DNA of 64,000 nucleotides from an uncultured Lachnospiraceae bacterium (GTDB taxonomy: Bacteria > Bacillota > Clostridia > Lachnospirales > Lachnospiraceae). The translations under genes were made by a program, and so were the position numbers. The notes beneath the pieces are model-generated. The model worked only from the letters and a program-made list of their open reading frames with translations. It was not told where the DNA came from and did no database searches. The stretch covers positions 53,799-117,798 of the forward strand of contig CAJUEY010000005.1 of the NCBI GenBank assembly GCA_910585825.1, in the 5' to 3' direction. Positions 9,386-17,719 of the stretch are shown here, in pieces. Numbering within the stretch: position 1 is the stretch's first letter; each line of letters opens with the position of its first letter.

Positions 9386-9811
9386 TCATATAGGCAGCTT
9401 GCTTTTTTCCAGCCAGGTTCTGTTTTCTATGCTGGTGCCAAAGGCTTCCAACGCGATGTCATAGGTTTCGTTTATTTTTGCATGAATTTCTCTCATGTCT
9501 TTTCGGATATCTCTTTGTCCGGCTTGTAACGCAGATGTATCTGATTCGATTCGGTCAAGGCGGTTGTTAATAGAAACCAACTCTTTTTCAACGGGAGCCA
9601 GTCTTCCTTCAACAGAAACCAGCCTTCCTTCAACAGAAACCAGCCTTCTTTCAACAGAAACCAATCTTCCCTCAACAGAAACCAGCCTTTCGTCAAAAGA
9701 ATCCAGCCTTTCGTCAAAAGAATCCAGTCTTTTGTCAAAAGAATCCAGTCTTTCATCAAACTTTTGATCCAGCATATCCGATATAGCCAGTAATAATTGT
9801 TCATCGCTCAT
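9386..9811 (-). CDS. Small coiled-coil protein built from heptad repeats
   Basis: I do not recognise a named family. The start at 9811 is chosen because AAAGGAGGTG lies just upstream; longer in-frame starts have no such site. The 141-residue product begins MSDEQLLLAISDMLDQKF. It then carries about ten consecutive seven-residue units of the form RLDSFDE or RLVSVEG, encoded by near-identical 21-base DNA repeats. After this comes a helical Asp/Glu/Lys-rich tail ending in LEKSKLPI. The pattern of Leu and Val/Phe at fixed heptad positions predicts a long coiled coil, so an oligomerising scaffold or a cytoplasmic partner of another protein is possible. There is no signal peptide or membrane segment. 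Confidence 0.75.
   Translation of the reverse strand: MSDEQLLLAISDMLDQKFDERLDSFDKRLDSFDERLDSFDERLVSVEGRLVSVERRLVSVEGRLVSVEGRLAPVEKELVSINNRLDRIESDTSALQAGQRDIRKDMREIHAKINETYDIALEAFGTSIENRTWLEKSKLPI
9598..9765 (-). repeat. Eight 21-bp tandem repeats inside the coiled-coil gene
   Basis: Eight head-to-tail 21-base units fill 9598-9765 on the plus-strand numbering. Four are of one subtype (ending CAACAGAAA) and four of a second (mostly ending CAAAAGAAT). Neighbouring units differ at few bases; units 5 and 6 are identical. Because 21 is a multiple of 3, each unit adds exactly one heptad, so copy-number changes would alter protein length without shifting frame. Confidence 0.9.
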
Positions 9812-9913
9812 ATATTTCACCTCCTTTGAGGCAGAGTATAACACAGATCAGATACAAAGTGCAAGACAGAAAAATAAAATTTTTTTGCCTTGCACGTAGT
9901 TACTGCAATTTTT

Positions 9914-10969
9914 TTAATTTGACTTCAATTCCTTCCATAACTGATTATACAGATTGGTACTTTCTTCGTCCAAAGCGATATAGACTTCGCAGTTGTCAAT
10001 GGTAGCCTGGTCGGGAAAAATTGTTGTATCGTTTTTTACAGAATCTTCCAGATTGTCATATACGGCAGTATTGGGCGTCGCATAATATACATAGTCAAAG
10101 TTCATTGCTGCAATATCTTCCCGGCAGAGAAAGTCTAAGAATTTTTCTGCATTTTTCTGGTTTTTACAGGTTTTTGGAATGAACCAGGAATCAATCCAGA
10201 GATTGGAACCCTCTTTTGGAACGCTGTAAGCAAGGTTGTCAGCCAAAGACTGGGCATAGGCCGCCTCACCGGAGTAGACAACAGAAAGAGCGGCGTTTCC
10301 GGCAGCCATTTCATCGCCGGTCTCATCTACGAAATAAGCATAGACCAAAGGCTTTTGTTCTGTCAGCATCTGCAGGGCTTCGTTCAGTTTCGTTTTGTCA
10401 GTACTGTTTAAAGAATAGCCCAGCTGCTTTAACGGAACTAAAAAACAATCCCGCACGCTGTTTTCCATAATGATTTTTCCGCCATATTTTTTATCCCACA
10501 GGACATTCCAGGTGTCTGTTTCTTTGGCATTTACTTCATCTGTATTATAGAGGATGCCAACTGTTCCGTAGAAGTAAGGAAGAGTATAGCAGTGAGTGGG
10601 ATCAAAAGCGGCAGAGGCGTCAATAATGCTCTGACTGATGTTTTGATAATTAGGGATGCTGTCATAATTTATTTCCAAAACCTCGCCTTCACCGATTAAT
10701 TTCTGGATCATGTAGTCGGAAGTACAGAGAAGATCATAATCAATAGAACCGGCTTTGTATTTTGTGTACATTTCCTCCGGGCTTTCATACTCCTCATAAT
10801 CCACCTGGATGCCGGTTTCTTCTTCAAAAAGTTTTAATGCCTCCGGATCAAAATATTTTCCGTAATTTAATATGGTCAGAGTTTCTCCGTTTTTCGTGGA
10901 ATTGCCGCAGCCCATAAAAACGGACAGAATGAAAAGCAGAAGGGAAAAGAAAAAAAGTCGATTTTTCAT
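9914..10969 (-). CDS. potD: Spermidine/putrescine ABC transporter substrate-binding lipoprotein
   Basis: PotD captures polyamines outside the cell and delivers them to PotBC. I start it at 10969, which gives a clean lipoprotein signal: a basic MKNR start, a hydrophobic FFFSLLLFILSVF core and lipobox FMGC. In-frame ATGs at 10999 and 10981 would only add hydrophilic residues. The mature part is a type-2 periplasmic-binding fold, with the PotD-like opening LTILNYGKYFDPEALKLFEEETGIQVDYEEYESPEE split across the first 40 residues. It also shows the late LWIDSWFIPKTCKN segment. It is the last gene of the XRE-potABCD operon. AAGGAG sits 12 bases before this ATG, rather long spacing, so the exact start is less sure than the product. 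Confidence 0.93.
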   Translation of the reverse strand: MKNRLFFFSLLLFILSVFMGCGNSTKNGETLTILNYGKYFDPEALKLFEEETGIQVDYEEYESPEEMYTKYKAGSIDYDLLCTSDYMIQKLIGEGEVLEINYDSIPNYQNISQSIIDASAAFDPTHCYTLPYFYGTVGILYNTDEVNAKETDTWNVLWDKKYGGKIIMENSVRDCFLVPLKQLGYSLNSTDKTKLNEALQMLTEQKPLVYAYFVDETGDEMAAGNAALSVVYSGEAAYAQSLADNLAYSVPKEGSNLWIDSWFIPKTCKNQKNAEKFLDFLCREDIAAMNFDYVYYATPNTAVYDNLEDSVKNDTTIFPDQATIDNCEVYIALDEESTNLYNQLWKELKSN

Positions 10970-11002
10970 ATGTGTATACATCTCCTTATTCACGTGCATC
11001 TT

Positions 11003-11782
11003 TTAATTATTGATCTCATTTTTTCTTGAAGATCCAATATTCATCACCAAAAGCAGGACCAGTGCAATCCCAAATAACAGTGTGGACAGCGCATACAGCT
11101 CCGGTTTGATTCCTTTGCGAAGTTCTGTATAAAGCATGGTAGATAATGTGTTTACACCGGCGCCTTTGGTAAAATATGTAATAGAAAAATCATCCAAAGA
11201 CATGGTGACTGCCATTAGAAATCCGGACAATACTCCAGGTAAAATATCCGGCCATACAATTTTGTAAAAAGCATAGAGAGGCGTGGCACCCAGATCCAGG
11301 GCAGCCTCATAGGCAGATTTGCTGGTTTGATTCAGCTTTGGAAGTACATTTAAAATGACATAGGGAATGTCGAAAGTCAGGTGGGCGATTAATACGGTAG
11401 AAAAGCCCAGCTTTGTGAAACGTACAAATAAAAGCATCATGGAAATACCAGTAACAATATCCGCATTGAGCAGAGGAATGTTTGTTGCGCCCAAGAGAAT
11501 CGCTTTTCCCCTGCGGCGCATCGCCTGTATGCCGATAGCGGCTAATGTGCCGATGATGGTTGCCAAAACAGAGGCTGTCAGGGTAATTTGCAGTGTGGTG
11601 ATAAAAGCCTCCATAATCGTTTCGTTTTGAAACATGGAAACATACCATTTTCCGGTAAAACCACCCCAGATCACTCTGGACTTGGAATTGTTAAAAGACA
11701 AAACGATCAGCACTAAAATCGGAAGGTATAGAAACAGAAAAATAATGGTCAAATAAATTCTGCCTGAAATCTTTTTTACCAT
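11003..11782 (-). CDS. potC: Spermidine/putrescine ABC transporter permease PotC
   Basis: This is the second membrane subunit of the polyamine importer. The 259-residue protein has about six membrane helices. It shows the binding-protein-dependent permease EAA loop (AALDLGATPLYAFYKIVWPDILPG, split here as AALDLGATP...PDILPG), which contacts the PotA ATPase. Start and stop interlock with potB: its ATG at 11782 overlaps the last 7 bases of potB. GGGGAGGG lies upstream inside potB. The short N-terminal cytoplasmic segment followed by a strongly hydrophobic IYLTIIFLFLYLPILVLIVLSF helix is typical of PotC. Confidence 0.95.
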   Translation of the reverse strand: MVKKISGRIYLTIIFLFLYLPILVLIVLSFNNSKSRVIWGGFTGKWYVSMFQNETIMEAFITTLQITLTASVLATIIGTLAAIGIQAMRRRGKAILLGATNIPLLNADIVTGISMMLLFVRFTKLGFSTVLIAHLTFDIPYVILNVLPKLNQTSKSAYEAALDLGATPLYAFYKIVWPDILPGVLSGFLMAVTMSLDDFSITYFTKGAGVNTLSTMLYTELRKGIKPELYALSTLLFGIALVLLLVMNIGSSRKNEINN

Positions 11783-12600
11783 ACTGCCGTACCCTCCCCG
11801 TCTTTATTGTGTGAATTCATAAATGCCATGCTGGCAATGACAAAAATCATCAATACTATTGACAAACCGCTGCCCATATTCCAGTCCATGTTCTGCATGA
11901 ATTCCTGTTCAATTACATTGCCGATGAGCAAAACCTTGCCGCCTCCCAAAAGATTAGAGATTACAAAAGAAGTCAGCGCGGGAACAAAAACCATAATAAT
12001 GCCGCTTAAAACACCGGAGATGGTCAAAGGAAAAATAATCTTCATAAATATCTGCAGCTGGCTGGCTCCTAAATCCCTGGCAGCATCAATGATATCCGTT
12101 CTGATTCGGTCCATGGCATTGTAGATTGGAAGAATCATAAAGGGCAGGAAATCATATACCATGCCGAATACAACAGTGGAAGGCGTATATAAAAGCTGCA
12201 GTTTCGGCAGTCCAATTGTATCTAAGATAGTGTTGAAAATACCGTTATTGGAAAGTAAAAGCTGCCATGCCAGAACCCGCAGCATACAATTCATCCACAT
12301 GGGCAGTACAAAAATAAATACAACAAAACTCTGATGCTTTAAATGCAGGCTGTTTAAAATCATAGCCACAGGATAAGAAAGAATCAGGCATATGACCGTA
12401 CATAACAAAGCCATTTTTAAGGAAAGAAACAGTGATTTTAAATGCACCGGATTGGCTATGGCAGTAATATTTTCCAGAGTAACACTGCCGGAAGAATCTG
12501 TTATGCCGTAGTATAAAATCATCAGAATCGGCAGCAGAACAAATCCGATGACCCATATGATATAAGGACCGGACAAAAACTGACGCTTGAATCTATGCAT
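11776..12600 (-). CDS. potB: Spermidine/putrescine ABC transporter permease PotB
   Basis: PotB is the first membrane subunit of the polyamine importer. The start at 12600 (MHRFKRQFL) overlaps the stop of potA (12593-12595), giving translational coupling, and AAGGCGGTGG inside potA lies about 6 bases upstream. An ATG two codons earlier at 12606 is equally possible. The protein of about 274 residues has six predicted membrane helices. Its EAA loop, AARDLGASQLQIFMKIIFPLTISG (key residues ARDLGAS and PLTISG), is close to the C-terminal third. It pairs with PotC and is powered by PotA. Confidence 0.95.
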   Translation of the reverse strand: MHRFKRQFLSGPYIIWVIGFVLLPILMILYYGITDSSGSVTLENITAIANPVHLKSLFLSLKMALLCTVICLILSYPVAMILNSLHLKHQSFVVFIFVLPMWMNCMLRVLAWQLLLSNNGIFNTILDTIGLPKLQLLYTPSTVVFGMVYDFLPFMILPIYNAMDRIRTDIIDAARDLGASQLQIFMKIIFPLTISGVLSGIIMVFVPALTSFVISNLLGGGKVLLIGNVIEQEFMQNMDWNMGSGLSIVLMIFVIASMAFMNSHNKDGEGTAVW

Positions 12601-13666
12601 TGACATCCACCGCCTTTTCATCACTGGATTCCGGTTTGTTCATGATCTGGATATTAAAGGGAATCACAGAAATTCCAACATGGGTTCCCGCCGGAAACAT
12701 TTTTGTGGTATGTACCAGCCAGTCATATCCGTTTGCATGAACTTCAATTTCATAGTGAACCCCTTTAAAAATAATAGAGACGACGTCTCCTTCCATAAAT
12801 CCATTGGCAGGATCGGATAATTCCACATCTTCCGGCCGGATGACGACATCGACAGGCTGGTGTTTGCCAAAGCCGGTATCCACGCATGGGATTTTTACAC
12901 CCAGAATTTCTACCAGTTTATCTTCGATCATGATCCCGTCTATAATATTGCTGTCTCCGATAAAATCAGCTACGAAAGCATTGCAGGGTTCGTTGTAAAT
13001 ATCCTCCGGTGTGCCGATCTGCTGGATATATCCCTGATTCATGACGATGATGGTATCCGACATAGTCAAAGCTTCTTCCTGATCATGAGTGACATAGATA
13101 AAAGTAATGCCCAGTTCTTCTTTTAAACGAATCAGTTCATACTGCATGTCCTGTCTGAGTTTTAAATCCAAAGCCCCAAGGGGTTCATCTAAAAGCAGAA
13201 CCTTCGGTTCATTCACAATCGCTCTTGCAATGGCAATACGCTGCTGCTGTCCGCCGCTTAAAGAATCAATGGATCTGTTTTCATAGCCGTCTAAGTTGAC
13301 TAATTTCAGGGCATATTTGATTTTATCCTGTATGTAGGCTTTGCTTTTTTTGCTGATTTTTAAGCCAAATGCGATATTTTCTGCAATAGACATATGGGGA
13401 AATAAGGCATATTTCTGAAAAACGGTATTTAACTTTCTTTCATTGGGCGGAAGGGAGGTGATATCGGCGCCGTCAAAAAAAATCCGTCCGGCATCCGGCG
13501 TCTCAAAGCCGCCTAAAAGACGGAGCGTTGTAGTCTTTCCACAGCCGGAAGGGCCAAGGAGCGTCAAAAATTCGTTTTCCTGTATTTTTAAATCCAGATC
13601 ATCTAAAACCAGTGTGTTGTCATAAGACTTTGAAATATGGGAAAGATGTATGAATTCTTTTTCCAT
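12593..13666 (-). CDS. potA: Spermidine/putrescine ABC transporter ATP-binding protein PotA
   Basis: PotA hydrolyses ATP to drive polyamine import through PotBC. I start it at 13666 because GAGGAGG lies 7 bases upstream; the longer frame would place that site inside the protein. Motifs in order: Walker A GPSGCGKTT near residue 40, a Q-loop FQKYALFPHM, signature LSGGQQQRIAIARA, Walker B VLLLDEPLGALD and switch His in YVTHDQEEA. The last 110 residues form the C-terminal OB-type regulatory domain usual in PotA/MalK-type ATPases (DVVIRPEDVEL). Length 357 is normal. It sits 77 bases after the XRE-cupin regulator gene. Confidence 0.96.
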   Translation of the reverse strand: MEKEFIHLSHISKSYDNTLVLDDLDLKIQENEFLTLLGPSGCGKTTTLRLLGGFETPDAGRIFFDGADITSLPPNERKLNTVFQKYALFPHMSIAENIAFGLKISKKSKAYIQDKIKYALKLVNLDGYENRSIDSLSGGQQQRIAIARAIVNEPKVLLLDEPLGALDLKLRQDMQYELIRLKEELGITFIYVTHDQEEALTMSDTIIVMNQGYIQQIGTPEDIYNEPCNAFVADFIGDSNIIDGIMIEDKLVEILGVKIPCVDTGFGKHQPVDVVIRPEDVELSDPANGFMEGDVVSIIFKGVHYEIEVHANGYDWLVHTTKMFPAGTHVGISVIPFNIQIMNKPESSDEKAVDVNA

Positions 13667-13743
13667 TTGTAATCCTCCTCGTAAAAACATAGTGGTGAAC
13701 CGCAGCAGAATTCAATGATGCCTCAGACAGAAACAAAGCTGAA

Positions 13744-14283
13744 TTAAAAACTGGGCGGTGTCGTAATCCAAAGAACAACAGCGTCATATTTACCGGGATT
13801 TTCCAGACGATGTTTTTTTGTGGAAGGAAATGCAAAGGATTCCCCGGTGTGCAGCGTGTATTTCTGTGTGCCGAAGATCAGCTTTACCGTACCCCTTAAA
13901 ACGTATCCGAATTCTTCTCCCTCATGCGGCAGAAGTTCCTCGGAAATGCCGCCGGGTTTTAACGTCAGCCGGATTGGCTCCATAGAATTCTTCTGTGCGT
14001 TTGGTACGATCCACTCAATAATGTTATGCTGTTCTTCGTTGACTTTTTCAAAATAATCCTCTTTTTTAAAAACAATCTGTTCCGGGCCCGATTCAGCGAA
14101 AAACTCAGCCGGCGTAGTGCCCAGACACTGGATAATGTCAAGCAGCGTACTGACGGAAGGCGTGTTCTGGTTGCGCTCTAACTGGGAGATAAAGCCTTTT
14201 GTCAGTTCTGCCCGGTCTGCCAGTTCCTGCTGGGTGAGGCCGTAAAATATCCGAAGTTCTTTCATTCTTTTTCCAATATCCAT
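13744..14283 (-). CDS. XRE-cupin transcriptional regulator of the pot operon
   Basis: The 179-residue protein combines an N-terminal helix-turn-helix (residues about 5-60, with LTQQELADRAELTKGFISQLERN) and a C-terminal cupin (about 110-178, with HEGEEFGYVLRGTVKLIFG). This architecture is shared with PuuR-type regulators, whose cupin senses small ligands. In many Firmicutes such a gene heads the potABCD operon, as here. I infer that it controls the polyamine transporter in response to polyamine or a related metabolite. AAAGGAG lies 7 bases upstream of the start. A palindrome-like candidate operator at 14318-14342 overlaps the predicted transcription start of its own promoter, consistent with autoregulation. 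Confidence 0.9.
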   Translation of the reverse strand: MDIGKRMKELRIFYGLTQQELADRAELTKGFISQLERNQNTPSVSTLLDIIQCLGTTPAEFFAESGPEQIVFKKEDYFEKVNEEQHNIIEWIVPNAQKNSMEPIRLTLKPGGISEELLPHEGEEFGYVLRGTVKLIFGTQKYTLHTGESFAFPSTKKHRLENPGKYDAVVLWITTPPSF

Positions 14284-14317
14284 AACGGACTCCTTTGTGA
14301 GGTTAATAGTAGATTTT

Positions 14318-14342
14318 TAGTTTACTAATTATAAACAAACTA
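14318..14342. promoter_or_regulatory. Candidate operator of the XRE-pot operon
   Basis: An interrupted inverted repeat TAGTTT-N13-AAACTA contains a second nested one, GTTTA-N7-TAAAC (14320-14336). It lies directly downstream of the -10 of the pot operon promoter, where a bound repressor would block initiation. The likely ligand is the XRE-cupin protein encoded next door; this is inference from position and symmetry. Confidence 0.45.
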
Positions 14343-14347
14343 GGAAT

Positions 14348-14375
14348 ATTTTATCGAAAATCAGGAAAATGTCAA
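14348..14375 (-). promoter_or_regulatory. Promoter of the XRE-potABCD operon
   Basis: On the minus strand a perfect TTGACA (14375-14370) is followed by a 16-base spacer and TAAAAT (14353-14348). It is the only good promoter ahead of the five-gene operon, and it lies back to back with the sensor kinase promoter. Confidence 0.7.
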
Positions 14376-14391
14376 TAGAAAATTCAAAATA

Positions 14392-14420
14392 TTGACATAA
14401 ATTTGTCTGCTTGCTAAAAT
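14392..14420 (+). promoter_or_regulatory. Promoter of the hybrid sensor kinase gene
   Basis: TTGACA (14392-14397), a 17-base spacer and TAAAAT (14415-14420) form a near-consensus sigma-A promoter. It gives a leader of about 35 bases to the kinase ATG at 14461. The -35 boxes of the two divergent promoters are only 16 bases apart. Confidence 0.75.
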
Positions 14421-14460
14421 ATTATAATAAGTAAAAGTTTGCAGGTAGGAGGAAATACAT

Positions 14461-17400
14461 ATGTATCATTGCAGGATTTGTTTTTATCTGACAGGGCATC
14501 CGGACAGAATGTTTGACGTAATAAAAGACATGACGCCATTAGAACATTTTTCCCATGAATTTTTGGAAAGCGCGGAACCAGAGGAAGTATTGGCGGCAAA
14601 AGCAGATGTAATACTTGCCGATTTGCGGGAGTTGGAAATCAAAGAAACATTGCATAGTCTGATTTCAGGGAAGAAAAAGGATGCAGAATTGATCTTGTTG
14701 GCGGAGAAGAAACAAGTTGTAGAACTGATTGGGGAACTGCCTGAAATAAAGGATATCTGGATCATGCCAATGTCAGAAGAAGAAGTTAAGTTTCGTTTCC
14801 TGCGATGGCAGCAGACCTGTAAGATGAGCAAGGATTTCTGGCAGACAAGTCAGTTTTTGGAAACGTCTATTAACCATACGCCGAATTTGATCTGGTATAA
14901 AGATAAAAACGGTGTACACGAAAAAGTAAATGACAGTTTTTGTGCAACAGTAAACAAGACAAAGGAACAGGTGGAAGGGCAGCAGCATGCGTACATCTGG
15001 GGAGTAGAAGAGGATGATCCCGCCTGCATAGAGTCTGAAAACGAGGTAATGACAAAAAGAAAAACCTATGTATCCGAAGAGACGATTATGACAGGAGAGG
15101 GTGTCAGGCAGCTCAAAACATATAAATCGCCTCTGTATGATATTGACGGAAGCGTTATGGGTACTGTGGGTGCGGCAATTGATGTGACGAAAGAACGGGA
15201 TTATGAACAGGAGATTATTCGTAAAAACCAGACGCTGGAAACAATCTTTACGAATCTGGACTGCGGTATTATGCATCATACGCTGGACGGTTCGGAAATC
15301 TTAAGTGTAAACAGAGCGGCTCTTCGGATATTAGGATATGAATCCAAGGAAGAATTGATGGAAAGCGGATTTTTTATGATTGCCGATTCTGTCGTGGAAG
15401 AAGATAAACCAGGGCTTCGAAAGCGTATCGGAGAATTGAAAAAAGAAGGAGACAATGTCAGTGTGGAATACCGTGTGCAGCATAAAAGCGGAAAAATTCT
15501 GCATATTATGGGAAACGTCAAACTGTTAAAAGAAAACGGCGAGCTAATTTATCAGAGGTTCCTGTTGGACTGTACAGATCAGAAATTACAGGAGAAAAAG
15601 AAAGAAAGGCTGCATGCAGAGCTTGTTCAGGCGCTGAGTGTGGATTATAGTTTTGTTTATAATTTCAGCCTGGATACAGGCATGGGTTCTTTGCTTAGGA
15701 ATAATATGCATGAGAGCCGGAAATTAGATTCTGTTTTCGACGAAGAAATTCCATATGAAAATAGTATGAAGCATTATGTAGAGGAATATGTATATGAAGA
15801 TGATAAAGAGATGATGCGTCAATATGCTTCTCTTGAAAATATGAAGAAAGAAATATCGGATCAGAAAGTATTTCATGTAAATTACCGCAGGAAAAATAAA
15901 GAAGAAATGGAATACTATCAGATGAAAGCTGTACGTGTGGGAATTGATAACGGAAACTTAGGCATTGTACTTGGATTCCGCAGTGTGGATGGGGAAATCC
16001 GCCGGGAAATGGAGAAGAAGAACCTTTTGGAGGATGCGCTGTATCAGGCTAACAGGGCCAGTAAGGCGAAGAGTGTATTTCTTTCCAATATGTCTCATGA
16101 TATCCGTACGCCCATGAATGCAATTGTCGGGTTTACAGCGTTGGCGCTTACGCATATTGAACGTAAAAATCAGGTGGAAGATTATTTAAAGAAAATTATG
16201 TCATCCGGAAATCATCTTTTGGGCCTGATCAATGATGTTTTGGATATGAGCCGTATTGAAAGCGGCAAGATGCATCTGGATGAAAAGCCATGCAGCCTTC
16301 CGGACATTCTGCATGGACTCCGGAATATTGTACAGGCAGATGTTTCCGCAAAGCAGCTGGAATTGTATATTGATACGGTAGATGTCAAAGATGAGGATAT
16401 ATATTGTGATAAGCTGCGGCTTAATCAGGTACTGCTGAATCTGCTCAGCAACTCAGTGAAATATACGCCCGCAGGAGGAATCATCAGCATGAGGATTATT
16501 GAAAAGGCAGATGCGCCGGAGGGATATGCCAATTATGAATTTATGTTGAAAGATACCGGCATCGGAATGAGTGAAGAGTTCGTGCAGCGCATTTTTGAAC
16601 CATTTGAAAGAGAAAAGAGCAGTACGATCAGCAGAATTCAGGGAACAGGGCTGGGAATGGCCATTACCAAAAATATTGTGGATATGATGAACGGTACGAT
16701 TGAAGTAAAAAGTGAACAGGGTGTGGGCACAGAGTTTAAAGTATCTTTTGTATTCCGTTTGTATTCCGGAAAAAGGGAAACTCAGACAATTCCGGAATTG
16801 AAAAACTGCAGGGCGCTTGTAGTGGATGACGATTTCAATACCTGCGACAGCGTATCGTATATGTTAGGCCAGATTGGACTTCGGGCAGAGTGGACGCTGT
16901 CCGGAAAAGAAGCTATACTCCGTACAAGACAGGCAAATATGAGGGGAGATAATTATTCTGTATATGTGATAGACTGGCTGCTTCCGGATATCAATGGAGT
17001 TGAGGTGACGCGCAGAATCCGTAAAGAGATGGGAGAGGATGTGCCGATTATCGTCTTAACGGCATATGACTGGTCCGATATCGAAGACGAGGCAAAAGAA
17101 GCCGGCGTTACGGCGTTTTGCAGCAAGCCATTGTTTTTGTCAGAATTAAGAAGCTGTCTCTATTCTGTTGTTCATGGGGAAGTCGAAGAGACAGAAGAAA
17201 CGTTTTTGGAAACGGAAAAGATTCGTACAGGGCGTATTTTACTGGCAGAAGATATTGATTTGAATCAGGAAATCGCTACAGCGATTTTAGAAAATGCCGG
17301 ATTTGTGACAGAAGTTGCGGAGAACGGACAACTTGCGGTAAATATGCTGAAAAAATCGGAACCGGGGTACTATCAGCTGATTTTGATGGATATCCAGATG

Positions 17401-17610
17401 CCGGTGATGAACGGATATGAGGCTGCCCGGGCAATCAGAAAACTGGAAGATAAAGATCTGGCGTCGATTCCGATTATCGCCATGACCGCCAATGCTTTTG
17501 AGGAAGATAAGCAGGAGGCGATTAAAAGCGGAATGAACGGCCACATTGCGAAACCGATTGATATTGATCATCTGTTTGAGACGTTGGATAAAATGTTATG
17601 CCAAAGATAA
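14461..17610 (+). CDS. PAS-containing hybrid histidine kinase with two receiver domains
   Basis: This 1049-residue hybrid kinase has no signal peptide or membrane helix and is probably a cytoplasmic sensor. Residues 1-120 look like a degenerate receiver-like module. PAS domains follow at about 135-250 and 255-375, with a weaker PAS-like segment to about 520. The HisKA phospho-acceptor is in NMSHDIRTPMNAI near 545. The HATPase domain shows N, G1 and G2 boxes (LLNLLSNSVKYT, DTGIGMS, GTGLGMAI). Two receiver domains follow: one with VIDWLLPDINGVE near 840 and one with LMDIQMPVMNGYE near 980, both with expected Asp and late Lys. There is no output domain, so it must signal through another protein. 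It is divergent from the pot operon, but no functional tie is shown. Confidence 0.92.
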   Translation: MYHCRICFYLTGHPDRMFDVIKDMTPLEHFSHEFLESAEPEEVLAAKADVILADLRELEIKETLHSLISGKKKDAELILLAEKKQVVELIGELPEIKDIWIMPMSEEEVKFRFLRWQQTCKMSKDFWQTSQFLETSINHTPNLIWYKDKNGVHEKVNDSFCATVNKTKEQVEGQQHAYIWGVEEDDPACIESENEVMTKRKTYVSEETIMTGEGVRQLKTYKSPLYDIDGSVMGTVGAAIDVTKERDYEQEIIRKNQTLETIFTNLDCGIMHHTLDGSEILSVNRAALRILGYESKEELMESGFFMIADSVVEEDKPGLRKRIGELKKEGDNVSVEYRVQHKSGKILHIMGNVKLLKENGELIYQRFLLDCTDQKLQEKKKERLHAELVQALSVDYSFVYNFSLDTGMGSLLRNNMHESRKLDSVFDEEIPYENSMKHYVEEYVYEDDKEMMRQYASLENMKKEISDQKVFHVNYRRKNKEEMEYYQMKAVRVGIDNGNLGIVLGFRSVDGEIRREMEKKNLLEDALYQANRASKAKSVFLSNMSHDIRTPMNAIVGFTALALTHIERKNQVEDYLKKIMSSGNHLLGLINDVLDMSRIESGKMHLDEKPCSLPDILHGLRNIVQADVSAKQLELYIDTVDVKDEDIYCDKLRLNQVLLNLLSNSVKYTPAGGIISMRIIEKADAPEGYANYEFMLKDTGIGMSEEFVQRIFEPFEREKSSTISRIQGTGLGMAITKNIVDMMNGTIEVKSEQGVGTEFKVSFVFRLYSGKRETQTIPELKNCRALVVDDDFNTCDSVSYMLGQIGLRAEWTLSGKEAILRTRQANMRGDNYSVYVIDWLLPDINGVEVTRRIRKEMGEDVPIIVLTAYDWSDIEDEAKEAGVTAFCSKPLFLSELRSCLYSVVHGEVEETEETFLETEKIRTGRILLAEDIDLNQEIATAILENAGFVTEVAENGQLAVNMLKKSEPGYYQLILMDIQMPVMNGYEAARAIRKLEDKDLASIPIIAMTANAFEEDKQEAIKSGMNGHIAKPIDIDHLFETLDKMLCQR

Positions 17611-17628
17611 TCATTATTTCATTATAAG

Positions 17629-17671
17629 GGACGCTTTATCTGTCGATCCTTTTCAGACAGGTAAAGCGTCC
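17629..17671. terminator. Hairpin terminator between convergent genes
   Basis: A perfect 10-bp outer stem (GGACGCTTTA at 17629-17638 with TAAAGCGTCC at 17662-17671) encloses a second CTGTC/GACAG stem. The sequence TATATTTT follows on the plus strand. It lies between the end of the hybrid kinase and the convergent DUF5050 gene and could serve both. Confidence 0.65.
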
Positions 17672-17719
17672 GTATATTTTGGCTGATATGACAAATATGA
17701 ATTTTAAGGGATAGATTTA

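Noticed and set aside
9493..9804. Two further open frames across the 21-bp repeats (minus frame 2 and plus strand 9495-9767)
   Set aside because: A 21-base repeat keeps every frame open. Only the frame starting at 9811 has a ribosome binding site and heptad periodicity.
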